A stretch of DNA of 64,000 bases from NCBI GenBank assembly GCA_024704765.1, contig JAKMXF010000221.1, forward strand, positions 186,001 to 250,000, written 5' to 3'. The DNA is from Oopsacas minuta. Taxonomy: Eukaryota > Porifera > Hexactinellida > Lyssacinosida > Leucopsacidae. The notes under the pieces are model-generated. The model made no database searches, was not told where the DNA came from, and saw only the letters and a list, made by a program, of their open reading frames with translations. Shown piece after piece: positions 20,153 to 28,982 of this stretch. The position numbers and the translations under genes were made by a program. Numbering within the stretch: the stretch's first letter is position 1; every line of letters starts with the position of its first letter.

Positions 20153-23100
20153 ATGTCCCGGATAATTCTATGTGGAGCGAATTCAGTTGGTAAGACAACT
20201 CTTGCCCAAGACTGGTGTTCTATGAACAAGAATTATCAAATTTGTTGTAAGGTTAGAAGAGATGTTATGGTTGAACACAAAATATCTTCAGAAGATATCC
20301 ACAATTCTTTAAGATCATGTAAGAAGATTTTCTTTAAACTTCAGAGATTAATATTTGAGGAACAGTATAGGAGAGAGAGTCAGCTAGGAGATGCTCTATA
20401 TATTTGTTCCCGAGGACCAGAGCCTCTAGTTGATGCATTCTTAGAAAACTCTCGGAAAGCAGACATTCTCTCTGAGCAAGAGATTGTGAAGAAATGTCTA
20501 GATCGTTATCGAGCTAGTTTAGTAGTCCTCTTGTGTCCGCTAGAGAATGCTCCTGAACACGAGATACTGCCAGACTCTACGAAAACTATGCCTATCTCCC
20601 TGTTTGAGGAGCAGAAGCGTTTCACAAAAGGGCTACATGACACGATGACAACTTTCGGTATACCTTATATGTATATGGACGAGAGGGATCGCGAGAAGCG
20701 AGTTGAGATACTCAAGTTAGCTGTTGAAGGTACAGTCCCGATCCCCATAGAACAGTTCATGGATCAGCGCTGTCTCTCATTCTTCCTCGATACTGGAACT
20801 AAGAGACGAGCTACTTTTCCACCGCCTCTACTCCCTCTTCCCAAACAAGGTAAAGAAGATCGAGTTCGTACATTCGACTTAAATCCAGGTGAAATTCTCT
20901 TGAGTTACCCTCCAATGGATAGTTTCCAGACAAACAGAATGGTAGACAGGTATGGAGAGGATAATTTCGTTCTCCTTCAGTTCCACTCAAAGTTACCTAA
21001 CAGTTACATCAGAGATGTCCTCCGTAAAGGAGTATATGTGAACGGAGATGAGTTCCAATTCCTGGGCTGTAGCTCCAGCGGATTGAAAGGCAGGAAATGT
21101 TATCTCCTGAAAGGTAATATAGAAGATGTACGAGTTGTTCTGGAACAGTGTGGGAACTTCTCTAAGATTAAAATGGTGTCCAAGAGACTGAAGAGGATTA
21201 GTCAGCTGTTCTCTGTAGCTATGAAAACGGGTGTAATGGTCCCTGATGATAAAGTGGAAGATATTGAGGACATAGAGACATCAGGGGGGAACTTTACAGA
21301 TGGGTGTGGATTAGTTGGACTAAATCTTGCATCAAAACTTGCTAAAGGCTGCAATGCACTAATTGAGTGTCCAGAAGATGGAGTACCCACCGTTTTCCAA
21401 ATACGATTTCTTGGCTGTAAGGGTATTCTAACGAAGAGCCCGCATATTGATACAGATTCTATGAAAGTCAGAAAATCTATGAGGAAGTTTAGCTCTGGGA
21501 CAGAGCCTTTCCCTGAAGTCTGGGTATGTGAACATTCTCGCCCATACTCCTATGGACATCTCAATAAACAGTACATAATGTTGTTATCTGGACTAGGGAT
21601 ACGTGATGAAGTATTCCTCACTAAACAAGCTGACTATTTGAAAGCGCTAGAGAGTATGTTGATTGACCCTAGCTTTGCTATCACAATACTTAATTGGCGG
21701 AATCGTCCTGATTTAGCTGCATTTGTTGCAGAACGTGAAACCTTTGCAGAATTCAGGCGAGAAGATATTCAGAATCAGCTGAGATATATTAGAAGCAAGC
21801 TAATCCTCAAGTTAGAGAAATTGAGTATACCTATCCTTGATTCTCGTACCCTGTTCGGTGTATGTGACCCTCTTAATCTGATGGAGTATGGTGAGTGTTT
21901 TATTAGAATTTCAGTTCAGGGTAAGCCTCAAACTCTACATCCCGGTACTAAAGTAACTGTCGGCAAGAATCCATGCTATCTCCTTGGTGACGTCAGAGTT
22001 CTCACAGCTGTAGATCATCCAGAACTCAATCACCTGATTGATTGTATGGTATTCCCAGTTAAAGGTAGAAGTCCTCATTCAGCAGAGATAGCTGGTTCGG
22101 ATCTGGACGGTGACCAGTATTTCGTGTGCTGGGATAAAGATCTCATCCCTCCCCACACAGTTGAACCCTACGACTACCCATCAGTAGAGGCTCACCCCTC
22201 TGACACTGTCACCCGGGAAATGATGATAGACTACTTTTCGGGACAGAAGAACATGATGGGTAAAATAAATGACTACTATGAGTATTGGGCAGATATTGAG
22301 GGGCCAGGGTGTTTTCAATGTGAACAACTTGGAGCTTGGTTCTCAAGGAGTGTAGACTCCTCTAAAACTGGAGATATCGTACGTATTCCACGTCACCTCA
22401 TCCCTCCTCAGCGTGAGAGAAAATCTGATAAAGTTTGGGTGAGGATGCAAGAGATCGCAGCTGATTGTAAAGAAAGGCTGAGTGGAGATACAGCTGATGA
22501 AATTTTAGAAAATTCAAGTTCTGCTTATGTCATTGAAGAGGATTTTATCAGGAATCTCTTAGAGAATACAAAAAGAGGAATTTCTGAATACAAACTATTC
22601 TCTTTGTTATATAAATGGTGCGACGCACAGAAAATCTCTAGAGATGAAAGGAGGGAAAAGCTGATCGAACTTTCTGATTATATCAACTTTGGTTTGTTGA
22701 CAATGAAAGAGAGAGAAGAAGCTATTCAATTGGGTATACCTGTTGCTAATGTCATGAATGCATTGAGTAAGTCTCGACTCCTCAATAAAGAGATGTTACA
22801 ACCTTTCTATCTGGACATTCCTACTTGTGGATGGAAATTTTACTTCCGAGGAAGTACAGCTAATCTTGACTGGAGACATATCTTCTATGCAATGACAAGT
22901 TATCCCGAAACTTTGCTAGTATTAAAACTCCCATATTATGGCGAAAGATTAGCTTTTCATTTAATCGGGACATTTGAAGATGGAGAGTCTATAATCCCTA
23001 AAGGATCAATCATTTCCTACTTTTTCTCCCCTCCATTTGGGTATAATCTAAGATATGTCACTGAGTGTGATTATAATTTGAATCTCACCCCACATATGAT

Positions 23101-26100
23101 ACAAATCTATCGCAGTGATGTTAGAAACACATTTTTGTGGCTAAAAAATGAATGTAGAAGTGATTCAGGTTCAGAATATGATAGAATCAGTATTGATCTA
23201 ACGAGATTTAAGAGAACTATTAGACGAGTAGATAAACACCCTCTTATTCTAAAACTTAATTTCCATTCTGTGGAGGTATTCGTCAAGAGTAATAATATTG
23301 AAGATACGGTATACTTTGATATACTAGAAACAGATCAAGTTGAGCATATAGTTACTACTGGTATTGAGTCATCTGATATTCTCGAAGAGTTACCTAGTGA
23401 TTCTGAAGAGGAAAGAGAAGAAGTTGATCCCTCTAAGTATACGCCATATGCACCTGAAACTTCACTATTAGCTCTTAAGGAATTTGCTAAGAAAGGAGAC
23501 TCTGTGAATTTCCGCAAAGTAATCACAATAATTCCCTCACCTACTCCTGAAATACCACAATTCCCTCGTACTTTATTAACCGAAGAGATCCTTTCTCTCC
23601 TGACTAATATGGTAATTCACCAATCCCATAGAAAAACATCAGAATCAACAATTGAGGATTTGTACGCAATATTTAAATCCGATCATATAGCTATCCCATC
23701 TGCCAAAGACTTACTATTCCTGTTCACTTGTCTTAGCAAGTTACAGCTATTCGATATGGCCACACAACTATCTGATAAACTTATTAGCAAAGTTGACTTG
23801 TCAGGGATTGCTCAGTATTTTGATACTATTTTCCATTGGGAATGGTGGTGTTTCTTATCGCTAAATCTAGCTTGTGAACTGTCAGATAAACTGTATCTTA
23901 TATCTTGTAAACTTGATGCTGGTAAGAAACCAGCTGAGAACACACAGAACACTGATGATTTCGAAACTAACCCCGATCTACTCCAGAATTTAGCTGTAGC
24001 AGCTAATGATGATCCTCCACCTTTAGAAGAGATAGAGCTCAATAACTACAAGCGTTATTATGCATATCTTATGTTAAAACATTTATTAGAGGAAACTCCT
24101 GGAAGAGAAGAAAATGAGAAAGTAAAAGACACTGAAGACAGTGTGTGTATGTTACGAGTACTGCATTCAGAAGATAGACGTGTTAATGTAGAGATAGATA
24201 GTAGTAGTAGTAGTAGTAATGAAGAAGAGAACGAGGAAACTGTTCCAGTTAAACAAGTCAAGAAGAAAAAGAAGAAAAAGTCTAAAACCTGGAAAGCATG
24301 TTTTTCTAGAATCAATAAAGTAACATCCAATAAATTTTCAATAGGTTCATTTGTAAAGATCCGTCTAATGAACAGACTTGCTACAACTCACTCCGGTGAG
24401 CCTATAGCTCTCGGATCTATCTCTGTATATCACAAGAGCCCGGCGGATATCATCGTTGATATACTGGAGCCTGTACCCGAGGCTATTAAGAGAGCTGCTC
24501 GCCTCAAGAAGGGATTCTGGTGTCTGACTCTACTAGGTAATATCACAAGCTTTAAGAGATCAAGCAAAGCTTTACAGAACTTATACACTCCTGGTATTCT
24601 TTCAATCCTAACCTCTCCTCAAGCATTTCCTCCCACAATAGCACCTAAAGATTATGAAGTGGACTTCTTAGCTGTCTCTCCTGATCCCGTAGAGTTACCT
24701 GACAAGAGCACCCCAATACATAACCCCTACCACTCATACAAGGGTTGTACTGCTTGTGAGCGTAGAGATAAAACCCGCTACAATCAGAGTCAAGAGAATG
24801 CGATCCAAGCAGCCCTCACTCAACGACTGATATTAATACATGGCCCCCCTGGTACAGGTAAGACATTTGTTGCTTGTGAGATTGTACATCAGTTATTTCA
24901 TGAAATGAATAAGCAGCCGGATAAAGATGAGAAGTGTAAGATCTTAGTAGCAGCTGAAACCAATAATGCCGTAGATAACCTCACGTATAATCTCGTTAAG
25001 TTAAACATGCGTGTAGTACGTGTTGGCAATAAGAATCAAATTGGTAAGCATTTACATGATTACTCATTGGCTCATCAAGTAGAGATGAAGCGGATTCAGC
25101 TGGGTCAAGACAAGAAAGGAGAGTATCAGTGCCCAAAGTTGAAAAAGGAGATCTTGAATTCAGTGGACATAATAGCTACAACCTGCACTGGGGCAGGTGA
25201 TAATGATCTTAAAACTCTTCAATTTTCTTGTATACTTATCGATGAGGCTACTCAAGCAATAGAGCCAGTTTCGCTGATCTCAATAGCTAAGTCTTGTAAG
25301 AAACTTATACTTATTGGAGATCCTAAACAACTTGCACCGATACTCCCTAGTAACCGTGAATCTCGAGGGCATACTTGTCCTGTAGAAGTTCCTCGCTTTG
25401 AGGCTTTGTGTGAGACTTTGTTTCATAGACTCCACAAAAATATAAAAACATACTTTTTGGATGAACAACACCGCATGCATCCTTATATAGCTGATTTCCC
25501 TTCTAAAGTATTCTATTCAGGAAAGCTGAAAACAGCTGTGAGGAAGGAAGACAGGATAGCACCCAAGCTAGGATTCATGACTTCAAACAAACCTATCGTA
25601 TTTATAGATGTAGACCACCCAGAGCATCGTACTGGATCATCAATCAGGAATGAAAGGGAAGCTGATATTATAGTGGATATTATCAAACAGCTGACTGGAC
25701 TAGCGAAATATAAAGATACAGAAATCGCAATTCTAACTCCCTACACAGCTCAGGTTAAATGCTTAAAAGAGAAACTAGCTTTAGTTTCTAAAGTTGAGGT
25801 ATCTTCTATTGACGCATTCCAAGGCAAGGAGAAAGAAGTTATTGTATTCAGTACAGTAAGGAACAATGATAATGGAGTATTAGGCTTCACAGATAGTCCA
25901 TATCGGATTAATGTACTGCTAACCAGAGCTAAATGTGGTCTTATAGGAGTAGGTAATAGAGATACCCTTAGAGGTTCAAATATTTGGTCAGAATGGACTT
26001 TTCAACACACTCTTTTGACTGTAAGGGAGTTTTATGAGAATGCAACTGTAAATGTAAATGAGGATGATGAAATTCCTAACCAAAATAACAATAACTCTAG

Positions 26101-26338
26101 GAGAGGTACACGATCTAGAGGCAGACCTCAGGGCTACCAGAATTCCTCCAGAGACAGAAATTTGACCCATGTACACCAGAGACATAGACCTAATATTGGT
26201 TGCTTTGTATCGGATACACTACGCTCACATAGACGTTTTAGAGATAACTACCGTGAAGATATCCATTGGAGAGATGTCCCTGTAGATTATTATAAGACTC
26301 CACGCAAGAGCGAGGATAAAGACTGGGAAAAGAATTAG
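20153..26338 (+). CDS. fusion protein: P-loop ATPase + RNAi-type RNA-dependent RNA polymerase + UPF1-like SF1 helicase
   Basis: A single uninterrupted exon of 2061 codons. Residues 1-190: a P-loop nucleotide-binding domain (GANSVGKTT at 8-16, kinase/NadR-like layout). Residues about 240-790: a cellular QDE-1/EGO-1-class RdRP with FSVAMKTGVMVP (~352), FTDGCGLVG (~380), QIRFLGCKGIL (~417), SRTLFGVCDP (~564), GKNPCYLLGDVRVL (~604) and the catalytic DLDGD at 650-654, all three aspartates present. Residues about 790-1340: a helical, acidic linker. Residues 1350-1385: a serine/glutamate tract and a lysine run. Residues about 1540-1960: a UPF1/ZNFX1-type helicase with Walker A GPPGTGKT at 1564, DEAT at 1697, GDPKQL near 1721, DEQHRMHP, DAFQGKE near 1890 and LLTRAK near 1925. 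The C-terminus is an RG-rich RNA-binding-like tail. The expected role is synthesis of secondary dsRNA or siRNA in silencing, with helicase-assisted movement on template RNA. The domains are seen directly; the joint function is inferred. Confidence 0.95.
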   Translation: MSRIILCGANSVGKTTLAQDWCSMNKNYQICCKVRRDVMVEHKISSEDIHNSLRSCKKIFFKLQRLIFEEQYRRESQLGDALYICSRGPEPLVDAFLENSRKADILSEQEIVKKCLDRYRASLVVLLCPLENAPEHEILPDSTKTMPISLFEEQKRFTKGLHDTMTTFGIPYMYMDERDREKRVEILKLAVEGTVPIPIEQFMDQRCLSFFLDTGTKRRATFPPPLLPLPKQGKEDRVRTFDLNPGEILLSYPPMDSFQTNRMVDRYGEDNFVLLQFHSKLPNSYIRDVLRKGVYVNGDEFQFLGCSSSGLKGRKCYLLKGNIEDVRVVLEQCGNFSKIKMVSKRLKRISQLFSVAMKTGVMVPDDKVEDIEDIETSGGNFTDGCGLVGLNLASKLAKGCNALIECPEDGVPTVFQIRFLGCKGILTKSPHIDTDSMKVRKSMRKFSSGTEPFPEVWVCEHSRPYSYGHLNKQYIMLLSGLGIRDEVFLTKQADYLKALESMLIDPSFAITILNWRNRPDLAAFVAERETFAEFRREDIQNQLRYIRSKLILKLEKLSIPILDSRTLFGVCDPLNLMEYGECFIRISVQGKPQTLHPGTKVTVGKNPCYLLGDVRVLTAVDHPELNHLIDCMVFPVKGRSPHSAEIAGSDLDGDQYFVCWDKDLIPPHTVEPYDYPSVEAHPSDTVTREMMIDYFSGQKNMMGKINDYYEYWADIEGPGCFQCEQLGAWFSRSVDSSKTGDIVRIPRHLIPPQRERKSDKVWVRMQEIAADCKERLSGDTADEILENSSSAYVIEEDFIRNLLENTKRGISEYKLFSLLYKWCDAQKISRDERREKLIELSDYINFGLLTMKEREEAIQLGIPVANVMNALSKSRLLNKEMLQPFYLDIPTCGWKFYFRGSTANLDWRHIFYAMTSYPETLLVLKLPYYGERLAFHLIGTFEDGESIIPKGSIISYFFSPPFGYNLRYVTECDYNLNLTPHMIQIYRSDVRNTFLWLKNECRSDSGSEYDRISIDLTRFKRTIRRVDKHPLILKLNFHSVEVFVKSNNIEDTVYFDILETDQVEHIVTTGIESSDILEELPSDSEEEREEVDPSKYTPYAPETSLLALKEFAKKGDSVNFRKVITIIPSPTPEIPQFPRTLLTEEILSLLTNMVIHQSHRKTSESTIEDLYAIFKSDHIAIPSAKDLLFLFTCLSKLQLFDMATQLSDKLISKVDLSGIAQYFDTIFHWEWWCFLSLNLACELSDKLYLISCKLDAGKKPAENTQNTDDFETNPDLLQNLAVAANDDPPPLEEIELNNYKRYYAYLMLKHLLEETPGREENEKVKDTEDSVCMLRVLHSEDRRVNVEIDSSSSSSNEEENEETVPVKQVKKKKKKKSKTWKACFSRINKVTSNKFSIGSFVKIRLMNRLATTHSGEPIALGSISVYHKSPADIIVDILEPVPEAIKRAARLKKGFWCLTLLGNITSFKRSSKALQNLYTPGILSILTSPQAFPPTIAPKDYEVDFLAVSPDPVELPDKSTPIHNPYHSYKGCTACERRDKTRYNQSQENAIQAALTQRLILIHGPPGTGKTFVACEIVHQLFHEMNKQPDKDEKCKILVAAETNNAVDNLTYNLVKLNMRVVRVGNKNQIGKHLHDYSLAHQVEMKRIQLGQDKKGEYQCPKLKKEILNSVDIIATTCTGAGDNDLKTLQFSCILIDEATQAIEPVSLISIAKSCKKLILIGDPKQLAPILPSNRESRGHTCPVEVPRFEALCETLFHRLHKNIKTYFLDEQHRMHPYIADFPSKVFYSGKLKTAVRKEDRIAPKLGFMTSNKPIVFIDVDHPEHRTGSSIRNEREADIIVDIIKQLTGLAKYKDTEIAILTPYTAQVKCLKEKLALVSKVEVSSIDAFQGKEKEVIVFSTVRNNDNGVLGFTDSPYRINVLLTRAKCGLIGVGNRDTLRGSNIWSEWTFQHTLLTVREFYENATVNVNEDDEIPNQNNNNSRRGTRSRGRPQGYQNSSRDRNLTHVHQRHRPNIGCFVSDTLRSHRRFRDNYREDIHWRDVPVDYYKTPRKSEDKDWEKN

Positions 26339-26550
26339 TTCACAATGATACAGTCAACATTTTAAAGGTATGCTTCCTTCTTGGATAAATTTCTTAGTGT
26401 GTAGACTATAAATTGGTATTTATATATTATTTCATAAATTTCATAAATTATCTTCAGACTGTATAGTTTTACTCCTGCAATCAGGAACTTAGAAATGCCT
26501 TACCAACTTAGCCTCAATTTCTACATTAATTTAGCTAATAATTAATTAGA

Positions 26551-27939
26551 ATGCAACTACATACGTTCCTTACACTTCTTTTGGTATGTCAAACACTGAG
26601 CTTATCAACTGGTGCCAAGCCTGTTTCTAACTCTAAGCTCTCCAGCTCGAATAACTGTTCCATTAATAATGGAGACTGTTCAAGTTGTCTCAGTCAGCTC
26701 AACTCGCAACATCTTGGCCTATGCGGTTATTGTCAAGCATCAGATGGTAACTGCTCTGACCCCTCTCGTTGTCCTTGTTTAGCAGGAAGCTTGTATGGAC
26801 CGAAGGATTCCAATTGCGAAGAATCCATATCCATTTGGTACTATGAAGCTTGTCCCGACCAGCCTACAGACCAAACATCTACCTACACAGTCTCACTACG
26901 ACTCCTAAACGTAGCTGCAGTAGATCTTATCGCTGGTACCTTTGGTGCAGATTTTCTGATCTACTTCGAGGGTAATCGGGTTGCGTACACAGATAGAGAA
27001 TGCAATTCAGACAATGGTGTATGTTTCAATATTCTTAACTCAGTAGGAGCTCCTATAATCGTAAAGTATCAAACTTATTTCCATATACAAGGCACGTTCT
27101 CATTTGAAGTTGATCTAGCAGATTATCCGTTTGACAATCAGACTCTACCTCTATTGATACAGGACTCATATAGTTCTGCATTAAAATTACAATGGAAATT
27201 GCCTAAAGATGATAAGACGGGAATTGATTCACATCTCACTCTTTCAAGCTGGTATTATGACAGTAACTCATGGGATGACTCTTTGTATCAGCGATACAAC
27301 CCAATCCTGGATGAGAACTTTTCAACTTTCGTCTTCAAGTTCCTAATACAGAGACCTCGGGCAGTTGGATTTATCAAGGGACTACTACCCCCTCTATTTA
27401 TAGTTTTGGTGATTTGTGCATCTTTCTCACTACCAGCTAAAGAGATGAGCAGTCGTATCTGGATAGGAGGTTCTCTACTTATATCTGTTGTCTTGTTCCA
27501 CTCTACCTTAGCAGAAGAAACTCCACGAAAAGGACAGCTAACGTTTGCTGATAACTTTATAATATCAGTCTATGTATTCATATTCATTTCACTTGCAGTT
27601 AACATCGTTATTATAAGGCTGTTCCGGTCTGGAGCAGAGAAACTAGCTAGCAAAATTCAACACTTGACTGAGATCATCTCATGGCCTGCTTTGTTCATTT
27701 TCTTCTTTGGACATTTCTACCTAAAATGGAATACATTCCTTGTTCTCTTTCTTGTTGCTATGTCCTCTCTGCTTATACTATTGTGTATATTTGTCATAAA
27801 GATAGTATCCTCAAGGACTAAACTAAAATGGCGCAAGTCATGTTTGAGAATGAGACAGAATCAAAATAAATACAAAGATAAGGAAGGAATCGTGAATGAG
27901 GGAACTTCTTCCTTCCTGCGAGAAGGGAATGTCCTCTGA
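26551..27939 (+). CDS. pentameric ligand-gated ion channel subunit lacking the Cys-loop, with an N-terminal Cys-rich PSI-like module
   Basis: This intronless 462-residue subunit starts with a signal peptide (MQLHTFLTLLLVCQTLSLS). A cysteine-rich segment at about residues 36-90 has the C-x2-C ... CGYC spacing of plexin-type PSI domains. The ligand-binding domain spans about 95-270. Where eukaryotic receptors have the C-x13-C loop, it reads VDLADYPFDNQTLPL: the conserved YPFDxQ is kept and the flanking cysteines are gone, as in prokaryotic GLIC/ELIC. TM1 (GLLPPLFIVLVICASFSLP), TM2 (IWIGGSLLISVVLFHSTLA) and TM3 (FIISVYVFIFISLAVNIVII) follow, with a very short TM3-TM4 loop. The C-terminus has two hydrophobic stretches (PALFIFFFGHFYL and LVLFLVAMSSLLILLCIFV) and then a basic tail. 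The ligand and ion selectivity cannot be read from the sequence. Confidence 0.88.
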   Translation: MQLHTFLTLLLVCQTLSLSTGAKPVSNSKLSSSNNCSINNGDCSSCLSQLNSQHLGLCGYCQASDGNCSDPSRCPCLAGSLYGPKDSNCEESISIWYYEACPDQPTDQTSTYTVSLRLLNVAAVDLIAGTFGADFLIYFEGNRVAYTDRECNSDNGVCFNILNSVGAPIIVKYQTYFHIQGTFSFEVDLADYPFDNQTLPLLIQDSYSSALKLQWKLPKDDKTGIDSHLTLSSWYYDSNSWDDSLYQRYNPILDENFSTFVFKFLIQRPRAVGFIKGLLPPLFIVLVICASFSLPAKEMSSRIWIGGSLLISVVLFHSTLAEETPRKGQLTFADNFIISVYVFIFISLAVNIVIIRLFRSGAEKLASKIQHLTEIISWPALFIFFFGHFYLKWNTFLVLFLVAMSSLLILLCIFVIKIVSSRTKLKWRKSCLRMRQNQNKYKDKEGIVNEGTSSFLREGNVL

Positions 27940-28080
27940 TAAACTATTTGTACAAATTGACCTAAGCTTTTTGATGTTAAACTTTGATTATTCATGGAAT
28001 GCTCTTGCTATAAATTAGGATTATTCCTTATTTTCATTTATTTATATAATTTGGAATATTTATACGGGTTATGATTAGTA

Positions 28081-28806
28081 ATGCCACGAACTCACATCTC
28101 CAAATCACATACCAGAATATACTACCTATTGTTATACTTGTACAATCTACTGATACTCAGACCTATTCACTATCTCCTTCTCCTACACAAGAGGCATATA
28201 TTACAATTTCAGCCTGTGACGTATCATTGCCCTCCTCCCTCAAAATTATGTCTCTCTCAACTCAGGAAACTCCCAATAAAGACTTTGGTATTAGATTTAG
28301 ATGAAACTCTCATACACTCACAACACAATTGTATAATACCTTATGACTTTTCTATAAATGTTAAAATAGACGGAATTCCTACTCAGTTCTATGTGTACAA
28401 GCGACCTCATTTAGATTTCTTTTTGAAAATGGTGAGCGAATGGTACTACGTGGTATTATTCACGGCTAGCTTGGAAACATATGCTAATGCTATCGCTACA
28501 CAAATAGACCCAACACAGAAGTATATAAAGAAGCGATATTTCAGACATAACTGCAGTGTAGACTTTACAGGGTATACGAAAGATCTTAAAATTATTCAAA
28601 AAGATTTATCTCGTATTTTCATAATTGATAATTCTCCTACAGCTTATAAAGGTAACCCAGATAATGCTATTCCCATCAAATCATGGTATGCTGACAATAA
28701 TGACCAATGTCTGTTAGAATTGCTGCCTATACTAGATGCACTGAGATTCACAAAAGATGTAAGATCTGTTCTTAAGAGGAACATCCACTTACACTCGTTG
28801 TGGTAA
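28081..28806 (+). CDS. CTDNEP1: CTD nuclear envelope phosphatase 1 (Dullard)
   Basis: An intronless 241-residue HAD-family serine phosphatase of the nuclear envelope and ER. With a regulatory subunit it dephosphorylates lipin in lipid synthesis. An N-terminal hydrophobic/amphipathic helix (YYLLLYLYNLLILRPIHYLLLLH) matches the membrane anchor of the family. The catalytic motif DLDETLIHS starts at residue 72. Further family blocks are YKRPHLDFFLKMVSEWY, VVLFTASLETYA, IDNSPTAYKGNPDNAIPIKSW and LRFTKDVRSVLKRN, ending in HLHSLW. The length is almost equal to the human protein (244). A longer frame-shifted ORF from 28071 is a shadow. Confidence 0.95.
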   Translation: MPRTHISKSHTRIYYLLLYLYNLLILRPIHYLLLLHKRHILQFQPVTYHCPPPSKLCLSQLRKLPIKTLVLDLDETLIHSQHNCIIPYDFSINVKIDGIPTQFYVYKRPHLDFFLKMVSEWYYVVLFTASLETYANAIATQIDPTQKYIKKRYFRHNCSVDFTGYTKDLKIIQKDLSRIFIIDNSPTAYKGNPDNAIPIKSWYADNNDQCLLELLPILDALRFTKDVRSVLKRNIHLHSLW

Positions 28807-28982
28807 ATTCAATATATCGGATATACAAGAGAGTTGTAAGAGTTTTTAAATATATTTGTAATATAATATATAAATAAATTTATCATATATCTTTAATTTG
28901 AATTGTATCAATTGGTTGTTCAACACAGATATTATATTATGCTTGATTATTGTAGTATACTTATTAGAAATAAGCTACTCCA

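Noticed and set aside
24058-24330. Minus-strand ORF with serine and phenylalanine runs
   Set aside because: It is the antisense shadow of the lysine- and serine-rich linker of the RdRP-helicase.
20153-26338. Viral origin of the RdRP gene
   Set aside because: The polymerase has the DLDGD signature and motif set of cellular QDE-1/EGO-1-class enzymes, not a viral GDD palm, and sits among host genes with similar base composition.
28071-28304. Alternative ORF at the CTDNEP1 5' end
   Set aside because: Frame-shifted relative to the phosphatase; the 28081 frame carries the DLDET motif and the whole family sequence.
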